This document shows, in pieces, positions 49,890 to 59,880 of a stretch of 64,000 nt of DNA. A model generated the notes under the pieces. That model did not search any database and had not been told where the DNA came from. It saw only the letters and a program-made list of their open reading frames with translations. The number at the start of each line of letters is the position of its first letter. The stretch's first letter is position 1. A program made the position numbers and the translations under genes. The stretch comes from Paracraurococcus sp042666655 (GTDB taxonomy: Bacteria > Pseudomonadota > Alphaproteobacteria > Acetobacterales > Acetobacteraceae): assembly GCF_042666655.1 (NCBI RefSeq), contig NZ_JBHTDE010000001.1:1-64000 (forward strand). The letters run 5' to 3'.

Positions 49890-52283
49890 TTGACCACACC
49901 CTTTGATGTTCCCTTCGACCTGGCCGACGCGCCGGACGAAGCCCCCCCGCATGGCATCTCGCCGGCCGAGGCGGCGATCCTCGCCTCCGGCCTCGAGGTC
50001 GAGGCGCGGGAGATGCCCGCGCTGATCCGCCGGGTCGAGCGCCGCCTGCCGGCCGACGCCGCGTCCGTCCGCATCGCCCTGCGCGAGGTCCGCCGCCGCG
50101 CCTGGATCTCCCGGCTCAACCACCTGGCCAGCAAGGCCGGCCGGGCCTGGGTCCGCCGTGCCGATGCCGAGGCCGCGGCCGCCACCATCACCGACCTCGC
50201 GCCGGACGACGCGACCCTGCTCGCCGCGCTCGACGCGGCGCTGGGCCATCGCTTCCGCGCCCTGGGGCATTCGCCCGAGGATTCGCTGGAAGCGGTCGTC
50301 ATCGACCTGTCCGAGGCCGCCAACGGCGCCGCCGCCGGGACGCTCGCGCCCGACCGCCACGCCGAGCTGGCGCGCGAGGTCGCGGTCGCCTTCGGCCTGC
50401 ATGGCGAGGAGGCGATCCCCTTCCTCGAATCGGTCGGCGCCACCGAGGCCCGCCGCCGCCGCGAGGTGCGCGACGCCGAGACCGCCGCCCGCAACAAGCG
50501 GCGCGAGGAGGTCCAGCGGCTCAAGACCTGGGAAAAGAGCCTCGTCGAATTCCGCGACGTGTCCGGCCTGCTCGGCTGCGTCGAGAAGGAGGCGCTGCGC
50601 TGGGTCGCCGCCGGGCTGATCCCGGTCGCCCGCCGCATCCCGCAGAAGGGCGGCCGGGAGAAGTGGGAATTCGATCCCGCCGAGCTGGCCAACCTGCGTG
50701 GTAGCGTCCCGCAGTGGCGGGAGGCCGACAAGGGCGCGCTGGACGCGAAGAAGCGCGGCGGCCTGGCATCCCCGGCCTTCAAGCTCGGCCGCGGGGCGAG
50801 CGCCGCCATCGCCCGGGTCGCGGCGCTCGACCGCTATGCCGGCCACTTCGCCACCGCCCGCGCCTTGAACCGCCGCATCACGCTGATCACCGGCCCGACC
50901 AATTCGGGCAAGAGCCACACCGCGCTCGACCGCCTGGCCAAGGCCGAGAACGGCATGGCGCTGGCCCCGCTGCGGCTGCTGGCGCATGAGTTCCGCGATG
51001 CGCTGGCCGCCCGCGGCGTGCCCGCCTCGCTCTCGACCGGGGAGGAGCGCATCCGCGTCCCCGGCAGCCGGCATTTGGCCGCGACGGTCGAGATGTGCCC
51101 CTTCCACCTGCCGGTGGACGTGGCGCTGATCGACGAGGCGCAGATGCTGGGCGACCGCGACCGCGGCGCCGCCTGGACCGCCGCCATCATGGGCGCCCCG
51201 GCGCGCGACGTCTTCGTGCTCGGCGCGCCGGAAGCGGCGACCCAGGTGCGGCGGATCGCCGCCCTTTGCGGCGACCCGATGGAGGAGATCAGCCTCAAGC
51301 GGAAGGGCCCGCTGACCGCCTCGAAGACCCCGGTCTCGCTGGGCGACCTGCAGGTCGGCGACGCCATCGTCGCCTTCTCCCGCCGCGACGTGCTCGACAT
51401 GCGGGCGGAACTCGTCCGCCGCGGCCGCCGCGTGGCGGTCGTGTACGGCGCGCTGAGCCCCGAGGTGCGGCGCGCCGAGGCGGCCCGCTTCCGCGACGGC
51501 GACGCCGATATCCTGGTGGCCACCGATGCCATCGGCATGGGCCTCAACCTGCCGATCCGCCGCGTCATCTTCTCGACGCTGCGGAAGTTCGACGGCGAGC
51601 AGCGCCGCGAGCTGAACACCCAGGAAGTGAAGCAGATCGGCGGCCGCGCCGGCCGCTACGGCCGCTTCGAGGAAGGCGTGGTCGCGGTGCTGGCCGGCGG
51701 CGGCAGCCCGGAATTCATCCGCATGATGCTGGATGCCGACCCGGTCCAGCCGGAGGATTCCCGCCCGCTGGTCCAGCCGGATGCCGACATCATCGCCAAC
51801 GTGGCGCAGGAGATCGGCTCCGACAGCCTGTTCGGCGTGCTGGCGCGGATCAAGCGCGCCGTGCTGCGGCCGGACGATCCCAACTACCGCCTGGCCGACC
51901 TGACCCAGGCGATGGCGGTGGCCAGCGCGATCGACGGCGTCGCCGGCATGACCCTGCTGGAGCGCTGGACCTACGCCATGTGCCCGGTGGACGAACGCGA
52001 CAACGGCACCGCGCGCCTGGCCCGCTGGGCGATCGACCACGGCGCCGGCCGCCCCGTGCAGCCGCCTTCCGCCGGCCGCCTGCCGGCGCCGGAACGCGCC
52101 AGCCGGGACGAGCTGGAGCGTGCCGAGAAGACCCACAAGCGGCTGGTCGCCTGGCGCTGGCTCGCCCTGCGCTTCCCGGATGCCTATGTCGCCCGCGACG
52201 AGGCCAATGGCGAGACCGAGCGGCTGGACCGCTGGATCGAGGACGTGCTGCGCCAGCAGCGCCGTTCGAAGCTGGTCGCCTGA
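49890..52283 (+). CDS. SUV3-type ATP-dependent RNA helicase
   Basis: About 797 residues. The helicase core has Walker A ITGPTNSGKSHTALDRL near 335, DEAQ (LIDEAQML) near 415 and QIGGRAGRYGRF near 582, followed by the SUV3 C-terminal parts. The GPTNSGKS P-loop and DEAQ-type box mark the SUPV3L1/SUV3 group, mitochondrial degradosome helicases with alphaproteobacterial relatives. A long N-terminal helical region with a charged coiled-coil stretch (RDAETAARNKRREEVQRLKT) is additional. Start taken as TTG 49890 because GGAG lies 10 bases upstream; ATG 49851 is in frame but lacks one. Confidence 0.82.
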   Translation: MTTPFDVPFDLADAPDEAPPHGISPAEAAILASGLEVEAREMPALIRRVERRLPADAASVRIALREVRRRAWISRLNHLASKAGRAWVRRADAEAAAATITDLAPDDATLLAALDAALGHRFRALGHSPEDSLEAVVIDLSEAANGAAAGTLAPDRHAELAREVAVAFGLHGEEAIPFLESVGATEARRRREVRDAETAARNKRREEVQRLKTWEKSLVEFRDVSGLLGCVEKEALRWVAAGLIPVARRIPQKGGREKWEFDPAELANLRGSVPQWREADKGALDAKKRGGLASPAFKLGRGASAAIARVAALDRYAGHFATARALNRRITLITGPTNSGKSHTALDRLAKAENGMALAPLRLLAHEFRDALAARGVPASLSTGEERIRVPGSRHLAATVEMCPFHLPVDVALIDEAQMLGDRDRGAAWTAAIMGAPARDVFVLGAPEAATQVRRIAALCGDPMEEISLKRKGPLTASKTPVSLGDLQVGDAIVAFSRRDVLDMRAELVRRGRRVAVVYGALSPEVRRAEAARFRDGDADILVATDAIGMGLNLPIRRVIFSTLRKFDGEQRRELNTQEVKQIGGRAGRYGRFEEGVVAVLAGGGSPEFIRMMLDADPVQPEDSRPLVQPDADIIANVAQEIGSDSLFGVLARIKRAVLRPDDPNYRLADLTQAMAVASAIDGVAGMTLLERWTYAMCPVDERDNGTARLARWAIDHGAGRPVQPPSAGRLPAPERASRDELERAEKTHKRLVAWRWLALRFPDAYVARDEANGETERLDRWIEDVLRQQRRSKLVA

Positions 52284-52353
52284 TGCCTGCCATGCCCGCC
52301 TTCCTGTTCCGTTTCGAGGGGCCGCTCGTCGCCCCGAGCCGAGTACCGCACTG

Positions 52354-54066
<1,713 letters not shown>

Positions 54067-54120
54067 GCACCTCGCGCCCGGGATGGTGCCGGGGGCGGCT
54101 TCGCGCGTAGCCTCCGGCCC

Positions 54121-54726
54121 ATGCAGCTTTTCTACTCCACCGGCTCCCCCTTCGCCCGCGCGGTGCGCGTGGCGCTGCGCGAGACCGGGCTGATCGGCCG
54201 GGTCGAGGAGGTCGTCACCACCCTCCGCGACCCGGCCTCCTCTCTACTGCCGCACAACCCGGTCGGCCGGGTGCCGACCCTGGTGCTGCCGGACGGCACG
54301 GCCTTGACCGAGACGGCGCTGATCCTGCCCTTCCTCGGCACACTGGGCGGGACCTACCCGCTGGTGCCGCGCGCGGCGCTGGCGGATTTCGGCCGCGTGC
54401 TGGGCGCCATGGACGGCATGGCGGTGTGGAACCGCGAATTGCGCCGGCCGCCCGGCGAACGCTCCCCCACCGTCATCGCGCTGGAGACGGTGCGGACCAA
54501 CCGCGTCGCCGATGCTTGGGAGGCGGAGGTGGCGGGCGGCGGCTGGGCGCTCGACGCGCCGCCCGACGCGCCGCGGATCACGCTGGGCTGCCTGCTCGGC
54601 TATGCCGAGATGCGCCACCGCGCCTGGGCCTGGCGCGAGGGCCGGCCGGCGCTTTCAGCGTGGTTCGACCGGATCGCCGCGCGGCCCTCCTTCGCCGCCA
54701 CGATCCCGCCGGTCAGCGGCATTTGA
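54121..54726 (+). CDS. Glutathione S-transferase family protein
   Basis: 201 residues. N-terminal thioredoxin fold starting MQLFYSTGSPFARAVRVALR, with NPVGRVPTLVLPDG (cis-Pro before the glutathione-binding loop) and ALTETALILPFL; helical C-terminal domain with WFDRIAARPSFAATIPP. Ser/Thr at the N-terminal catalytic turn (SPFAR). A generic detoxifying or thiol-transfer enzyme; substrate unknown. Confidence 0.88.
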   Translation: MQLFYSTGSPFARAVRVALRETGLIGRVEEVVTTLRDPASSLLPHNPVGRVPTLVLPDGTALTETALILPFLGTLGGTYPLVPRAALADFGRVLGAMDGMAVWNRELRRPPGERSPTVIALETVRTNRVADAWEAEVAGGGWALDAPPDAPRITLGCLLGYAEMRHRAWAWREGRPALSAWFDRIAARPSFAATIPPVSGI

Positions 54727-54820
54727 CATAAGCGGGCATGGCGGCAGACTCGCGGCCAGCGCAGGTCGCGGGAGGGCGTGGACGCCCGGACGCGTGAATC
54801 CGCGCTGCGAACAACAGGCT

Positions 54821-54858
54821 GCCGCGGCCTGCGTTCATGCCTGAACGCAGGCCGCGGC
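54821..54858. other. Perfect 17-bp inverted repeat upstream of the deacetylase
   Basis: Arms GCCGCGGCCTGCGTTCA (54821-54837) and its exact complement (54842-54858), separated by TGCC, end 19 bases before the deacetylase ATG and just ahead of its likely ribosome-binding site. There is no T-run, so the element could be a 5'-leader hairpin, an operator, or a Rho-independent-like barrier for the upstream GST transcript. Confidence 0.6.
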
Positions 54859-54877
54859 TGTACCGGAGAGCCCAGGC

Positions 54878-55768
54878 ATGGCCATGCAGCCGCGCGATCG
54901 CGTCCCCTATTCCGCCATCGTCGACCGCCCGGCGCTGCGGCTGCCCGGCGGCGCCCGCGTCGCGGTCTGGACCATCGTCAACCTGGAGGTCTGGGACATC
55001 GAGAAACCGATGGCCCGCCAGGTGCTGCCGGCGCCGACCGGCCAGGTGCTGTCCCCCGACGTGCCGAACTGGTCCTGGCACGAATACGGCATGCGGGTCG
55101 GCGTCTGGCGCTTCTTCAAGCTGTACGAGAAGCTCGGCATCGCGCCGACCCTGTCGATCAACGCAAGGGTGGTCGAGGACTACGAGCGCGTCGCGGCGCA
55201 GGCGCGCGAGGCCGGCTGGGAATTCATGGGCCATTCCTGGGAGCAGGGGCCGATCCACAAGGAGCCCGACCAGCGGGCGATGATCCACCGGTCGATGGAC
55301 CGGCTGGAGAAATTCACCGGCAAGCGTCCCGTCGGCTGGCTCGGTCCGGGCCTGACCCAGACCTGGGAGACGCCGGAGCTGCTGGCCGAGGCCGGCGTGC
55401 AGTATATCGGCGACTGGGTCTATGACGACGAGCCGACCACGATCCGCACCGACAACGGCCCGCTGGTCACGCTGCCCTACACGGTCGAGCTGAACGACAT
55501 CCCGATGATGATCGTGCAGCACCACGAGAGCGACTACCTGCTGAAGCGCGCCATCGACCAGTTCGACCGGTTGTACGAGGAAGGCGCGGAGCGGGCGAAG
55601 ATCATGTCGCTGGCGATCCACCCGTACATCTCGGGCCAGCCGCACCGGATCAAGTACCTCGAGGCCTTCTACGACCATGTCGCGCGGAAGACCGGGGTGC
55701 TGCACTGGAACGGCGTGCAGTTGCTGGAGTGGTACCGGTCCGAGCAGGCGCGGCTCAGCCGGACCTGA
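54878..55768 (+). CDS. Polysaccharide deacetylase family (PuuE-like) hydrolase
   Basis: 296 residues: RVAVWTIVNLEVWDIEKPMA, WHEYGMRVGVWRFFKLYEKL, FMGHSWEQGPIHKEPDQRAM (the zinc HSWE/H segment), GWLGPGLTQTWETPELLAEA and SLAIHPYISGQPHRIKYLEA. This set resembles allantoinase-type PuuE and imidase-like NodB-fold hydrolases that act on cyclic amides rather than chitin oligomers. Cytoplasmic, no signal peptide. Its last 14 bases overlap the convergent ABM gene. Confidence 0.85.
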   Translation: MAMQPRDRVPYSAIVDRPALRLPGGARVAVWTIVNLEVWDIEKPMARQVLPAPTGQVLSPDVPNWSWHEYGMRVGVWRFFKLYEKLGIAPTLSINARVVEDYERVAAQAREAGWEFMGHSWEQGPIHKEPDQRAMIHRSMDRLEKFTGKRPVGWLGPGLTQTWETPELLAEAGVQYIGDWVYDDEPTTIRTDNGPLVTLPYTVELNDIPMMIVQHHESDYLLKRAIDQFDRLYEEGAERAKIMSLAIHPYISGQPHRIKYLEAFYDHVARKTGVLHWNGVQLLEWYRSEQARLSRT

Positions 55769-56078
55769 AGGCGTAGTCGGCGCGGAGGCTCCGCCAGATC
55801 TCGACCTGGCGGGGCCGTTCCAGCAGCGCCGGCAGCCGCGCCTCGAAGGCCGCGCGGTAGGGGCGGTGCATCTGCACCTCGACCAGGTCGCGGCGGTCGG
55901 TCCAGGTCTCGTAGAGCAGGAAGCGGCAGGGGTCGTCCGGCGCCTGGTGCAGGATCGTGCTGAGGAAGCTCGGCTCGTGCCGCATGGCGTCCAGCACGGG
56001 CGCGAGCAGGGCAAGGAATTCGGCCTCCAGCCCCGGCCTCACCTGCAGGGTAATGAGGACGGTGAAGGGCTCCGGCAT
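55755..56078 (-). CDS. Antibiotic biosynthesis monooxygenase (ABM) domain protein
   Basis: 107 residues, single ferredoxin-like ABM domain: FTVLITLQVRPGLEAEFLAL, EPSFLSTILHQAPDDPCRFL, LYETWTDRRDLVEVQMHRPY. Family members are small dimeric oxygenases, haem-degrading enzymes or signalling proteins such as YgiN and LsrG. Converges on and overlaps the deacetylase by 14 bases. ATG 56078 has GGAGACTCACC ahead of it. Confidence 0.82.
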   Translation of the reverse strand: MPEPFTVLITLQVRPGLEAEFLALLAPVLDAMRHEPSFLSTILHQAPDDPCRFLLYETWTDRRDLVEVQMHRPYRAAFEARLPALLERPRQVEIWRSLRADYAFRSG

Positions 56079-56145
56079 GGTGAGTCTCCTGCGTCGAGGG
56101 GTGCAGGGAGCCACCGATGGGGCGCGGGATCGATTACCTCGCGGG

Positions 56146-56300
56146 TAAGGCCGGGGACGGGAAAAGCATTCCCTCCCCGTTGGACGCATGCGTCCAACCC
56201 CTCCCTTCCTTTTTCTGTGGGTTGGCACCTGCGGCGCGGCGGGTGCCAACCCACAGAAACAGAGGCGGGTCCAGGGAGGATACCTCCTCCCTGGCCTTGC
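56146..56300. repeat. Nested-palindrome intergenic repeat, copy 7
   Basis: Best-preserved copy. A perfect 20-bp palindrome GTTGGACGCATGCGTCCAAC lies at 56179-56198. The central hairpin has perfect 18-bp arms TTTCTGTGGGTTGGCACC (56212-56229) and GGTGCCAACCCACAGAAA (56242-56259). The right hairpin has 10-bp arms at 56271-56280 and 56285-56294 with a TACC loop. Lies between the ABM gene and the hemC 3' end. Confidence 0.9.
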
Positions 56301-56318
56301 TTCATCTTCTGGACGCAC

Positions 56319-57320
56319 TCAGCCGAGGATATCGGCCGGCGCCTCCCGCCGCAGCCTGTCGCCGAGCTCCATGCCCAGCATCGCGGCATCGGCGGCCGGG
56401 CCCTCGATCGTCTGCCGCACCACGAAAGACCCGTCCGCCCGGGCGATCAGCCCGGTGAGGAACAGCGACCCATCCGGCCGCAAGGTCGCATGCGCCCCGA
56501 TCGGCGTGCGGCAGGACCCATCGAGCGCGCCGAGCAGGGCGCGTTCCGCGGTGGCGACGATGCGCGCGGTGCGCGACTCGATGGCCGCGAGCAATTCGTG
56601 CAACTCGACATCCGTCTCGCGCACGGTGACGCCGACGATGCCCTGGCAGGCGGCGGGCAGCATCATCGCCGGGTCCAGCAGCACGCCGGCCTCCCTTTCC
56701 AGCCCCATCCGCCGCAGCCCGGCCAGCGCCAGGAAGGACGCCGCGAAGTCGCCGTTGCGGACGCGGCCGAGCCGGGTCTGGATATTGCCGCGGATCACCT
56801 CGCAGCGCAGGTCGGGCCGCATCGCCAGCACCTGGGACTGGCGGCGGACGGACGCCGTGCCGACCAGCGCGCCATGCGGGATGCAGCCCAGCGGGTCGGC
56901 GCGGTCGGGCGCGCCGCACACCGGGCCGAGGATGATGGCGTCGCGCGGGTCCTCCCGTTCCAGAGTGCAGGCCAGGACGATGCCGGGCGGCAGCTCGGTC
57001 TCCAGGTCCTTCAGGCTGTGCACGGCGAAATCCACCTGGCCGTCCAGCAGCGCCTCGTGGATCTCCTTGGCAAAGAGCCCCTTGCCGCCGATATCCGCCA
57101 GCGGACGGTCCTGCACCCGGTCGCCCTCGGTGCTGATGACGTGTTCCTCGAAGGCCTTGGCGTCGCGCAGCACCGGGCAGAAGCCGCTGACGATCGAGAG
57201 GAAATGCCGCGTCTGCCACAAGGCGAGCGGCGAGCCGCGGGTACCGACGCGCAGCGGCAGGGTGCGGCCCTGGCCGTGGCGGCCCGCGGCGGGGGTGTCG
57301 AGGCTGCGAAGGCGGCTCAT
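56319..57320 (-). CDS. hemC: Hydroxymethylbilane synthase (porphobilinogen deaminase)
   Basis: 333 residues. RVGTRGSPLALWQTRHFL, HSLKDLETELP, RRQSQVLAMRPDLRCEVIRG and DGSCRTPIGAHA (Cys carrying the dipyrromethane cofactor) are all present. It joins four porphobilinogens into hydroxymethylbilane, the common precursor of haem, cobalamin and bacteriochlorophyll. It is the last gene of the leftward bch operon, 23 bases after bchP, so supply of tetrapyrrole and the final pigment steps appear co-expressed. The 20-residue N-terminal extension is not needed for the fold. Confidence 0.95.
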   Translation of the reverse strand: MSRLRSLDTPAAGRHGQGRTLPLRVGTRGSPLALWQTRHFLSIVSGFCPVLRDAKAFEEHVISTEGDRVQDRPLADIGGKGLFAKEIHEALLDGQVDFAVHSLKDLETELPPGIVLACTLEREDPRDAIILGPVCGAPDRADPLGCIPHGALVGTASVRRQSQVLAMRPDLRCEVIRGNIQTRLGRVRNGDFAASFLALAGLRRMGLEREAGVLLDPAMMLPAACQGIVGVTVRETDVELHELLAAIESRTARIVATAERALLGALDGSCRTPIGAHATLRPDGSLFLTGLIARADGSFVVRQTIEGPAADAAMLGMELGDRLRREAPADILG

Positions 57321-57343
57321 GCGAAGGCTCCGGCGGTCATGGC

Positions 57344-58531
57344 TCAGGCGCGCGCCAGGCCGAACAGATGGGCGAGGTCCTTGAAGAAGATCCGCACATG
57401 CGCCATCGGGTCGCGGCGGACCAGCTCCTTGTTCATGTAGCTTTCCCAGGTCAGCCGCTGCACGTCCTTGTCCTGGCAGATGGAGACGAACTTCTCCCGC
57501 CGCTTCTCGGACGAATACCAGAAGTACTGCATGATCCCGAGGATCCAGAAGACCCGGCCATGCGCCTTCATGAAGCGCTTGCGGGCGAGGCCGAGGGCCG
57601 CCGCGCGGCCGGTGGCGAGGCATTCCTCCACGGCTTCGGCCGCCAGCCGGCCGCCGAGCATGGCGTAGAAGATGCCCTCGCCCGAGGCCGGCGCGACCAC
57701 GCCGGCGGCATCGCCCGCCAGCACCACGTCGCGGCCGTTGTCCCAGCGCTTGGCCGGCTTCATCGGGATCGGCGCGCCTTCGTGCCGGAGGGTGCGGGCG
57801 CCCTCCAGGCCGGTGGTCCTGCGCAGCTCGGCGATCGAGCCGCGCAGCGAGAAGCCCTTCACCGCCGAGCCGGTGCCGATGCTGGCGGTGTCGCCATGCG
57901 GGAAGATCCAGGAATAGAAATCCGGCGAATGCTTGCCCTGGTAGAAGACGTCGCAGCGGCGGGCGTCGTAGCTGCCGGTGCCTGGCTTCGGCGCCTCGAT
58001 GATCTCGTGGTAGGCGAAGACGCAGGGCACCGTGGCGGCGATCGGCACTTCCTGCTTCGCCACCTTGGATTTCGCGCCATCGGCGCCGATGACGGTGCGG
58101 GCGCGGAGACGCATTTCCTCGCCCGACTTCATGGCGTAGACCACGACTGCCACGCCGTCGGCATCGCGCTCGATCCGCTCGTAGCTGCCGGTGTGGCGCT
58201 CGGCGCCGGCCTCGGCGGCGCGCACCCGCAGGAATTCGTCGAAATGCTCGCGGTCGACCATGGCGACGTAGCCGTTGCCGTCGATCGGCATGTCCACCTC
58301 GCGGTTGGACGGCGCGATCATGCGGGCGGCGTTGACCCGGGCGACGATGATGTGGTCGGGGATGTCGAAGTCGCGGATCGCCCGCGGCGGGATGGCGCCG
58401 CCGCAGGGCTTGATGCGCCCCGCCTTGTCGAGCAGCGCGACCCGCCGGCCGCTCCGCGCCAGGTCATGCGCCGCGGTGGCGCCCGAAGGGCCGCCGCCCA
58501 CAATCACCACATCCCAGGTCTCGGCCAACAT
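57344..58531 (-). CDS. bchP: Geranylgeranyl bacteriochlorophyll reductase BchP
   Basis: 395 residues with an FAD-binding Rossmann start WDVVIVGGGPSGATAAHDLA, KPCGGAIPPRAIRDFDIPDH and GDAAGVVAPASGEGIFYAML. This is the ChlP/BchP pattern, reducing the geranylgeranyl tail of bacteriochlorophyll stepwise to phytyl with NADPH. Membrane-associated in the pigment complex. 11 bases downstream of the pucC-like gene. The order bchG-MFS-bchP is conserved in purple phototrophs. Confidence 0.94.
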   Translation of the reverse strand: MLAETWDVVIVGGGPSGATAAHDLARSGRRVALLDKAGRIKPCGGAIPPRAIRDFDIPDHIIVARVNAARMIAPSNREVDMPIDGNGYVAMVDREHFDEFLRVRAAEAGAERHTGSYERIERDADGVAVVVYAMKSGEEMRLRARTVIGADGAKSKVAKQEVPIAATVPCVFAYHEIIEAPKPGTGSYDARRCDVFYQGKHSPDFYSWIFPHGDTASIGTGSAVKGFSLRGSIAELRRTTGLEGARTLRHEGAPIPMKPAKRWDNGRDVVLAGDAAGVVAPASGEGIFYAMLGGRLAAEAVEECLATGRAAALGLARKRFMKAHGRVFWILGIMQYFWYSSEKRREKFVSICQDKDVQRLTWESYMNKELVRRDPMAHVRIFFKDLAHLFGLARA

Positions 58532-58542
58532 GGATCGTCTCC

Positions 58543-59880
58543 CTAGGGTCTGGATGGCGCGAGCGCGCCGAAATCACCCGCCGCCGTGGCCTTCCGGCCG
58601 ATCCGGGCAGCAAGCAACGCGGAGAACAGGAAGAGCAGCGCCTCGGCCGCGAAGACCGCGCCATAGGCCAGGCCCGGGGAGGCGATGAGGCTGCGCGCCA
58701 GGTCGCTGGCCGCCGCCCCCGCCAGGCCGCCGAGCCCGAAGGCCACCGCCTGCGCCGCGCCCCAGAGGCCGATGCGCATGCCCTCGCGCCTGGCGCGGCC
58801 GCGGCCGGCCATCTGCATCATGGTGGCGATGGCCGCCGCGGCGAAGGCGCCGTTGGCCAGGCCGAGCGCGACATAGGCCACGCGCAGCGGGAAGCCCGGC
58901 CCCACCGTGCCGGCCGCGGCCAGCGCCGCCAGAGCCAGCGCCGAGGCGAGGCAGCCGCCGATGGTCCAGGCGCGCAGCGAGCCGAAACGCTCGCCGCCCA
59001 GGCCGCCGGCCAGCGCGGCGAGGATCATGCCGCCGAAGACGCCCATGTGCTGGGCCGATGCGAGCCTGGTGGTCTCGCCGAGCGAGAGGCCGAAGACCTG
59101 GCCGCCGAAGGGTTCCAGGATCAGGTCCTGCGCCGAATAGGCCAGCATCGAGACGAAGACGAAGATGGTGAAGCGCCGCGCCTCCGGCTCCGCCCAGACC
59201 TGCGCCAGGGCCTCGCGGAAGCTGCCTTTCGCGGCAGGCCGTGCCTCGACGGCCGGCGCCGCCGGTTCCATGCGCCAGATCGCCGCCGCCGCCAGCAGCA
59301 CGGCGATGCCGCAGACCGTGGCGGTCACCGCCAGCAGGCGCTGCGGCGAATAGGGGTCGAGGAACCGCCCGGCCAGGGCGGTGGTGACGATGAAGCCAAA
59401 GATCATCATCAGCCAGACGATGGTCGCCGCCGGCGCCCGCCGGTTCGGCGCGACGCGCGTGGCGAGGAGCGCCAGCAGCGAGGTGCCGGCCGCCCCCACC
59501 CCGGCGCCGACCGCGAGGAAGGACAGCACCGCGAGGCCGATGCCGAGCGCCAGGTGTTCCGCCATCAGCGCCGTCGCCGCCGCGGCGCCGAACCCGCCCA
59601 GGGCCAGCACGCCGATGCCGCCGATGATCCAGGGCGTCCGCCGCCCGCCGCGGTCCGAGCCATGGCCCATCGCCGGGCGGGACAGCTGCACCGCGTAGTG
59701 CAGCGCCACCAGCAGGCCAGGGATGGTCGCCGGCAGCGCGAGCTCCACCACCATGACGCGGTTGATGGCCGAGGTGGTCAGCACGACGACGGCGCCGAGC
59801 GCGGTCTGCACCAGCCCCAGCCGGAAGATGCCGAGCCAGCCAAGCGAGCCCTGGCCCTGGTGCAACTGGGTCCCGCTCAT
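58543..59880 (-). CDS. PucC/LhaA-family MFS protein of the bacteriochlorophyll cluster
   Basis: 445 residues, about 12 membrane helices: GIFRLGLVQTALGAVVVLTT, YAVQLSRPAMGHGSDRGGRR, YSAQDLILEPFGGQVFGLSL. The PMGHGSDRGGRR loop and DLILEPFGGQVF are typical of the PucC/LhaA/Orf428 group, thought to deliver bacteriochlorophyll to light-harvesting complexes. Its position between bchG and bchP identifies it as the Orf428-type member rather than PucC of the puc operon. ATGA overlap with the bchG stop. Confidence 0.88.
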   Translation of the reverse strand: MSGTQLHQGQGSLGWLGIFRLGLVQTALGAVVVLTTSAINRVMVVELALPATIPGLLVALHYAVQLSRPAMGHGSDRGGRRTPWIIGGIGVLALGGFGAAAATALMAEHLALGIGLAVLSFLAVGAGVGAAGTSLLALLATRVAPNRRAPAATIVWLMMIFGFIVTTALAGRFLDPYSPQRLLAVTATVCGIAVLLAAAAIWRMEPAAPAVEARPAAKGSFREALAQVWAEPEARRFTIFVFVSMLAYSAQDLILEPFGGQVFGLSLGETTRLASAQHMGVFGGMILAALAGGLGGERFGSLRAWTIGGCLASALALAALAAAGTVGPGFPLRVAYVALGLANGAFAAAAIATMMQMAGRGRARREGMRIGLWGAAQAVAFGLGGLAGAAASDLARSLIASPGLAYGAVFAAEALLFLFSALLAARIGRKATAAGDFGALAPSRP

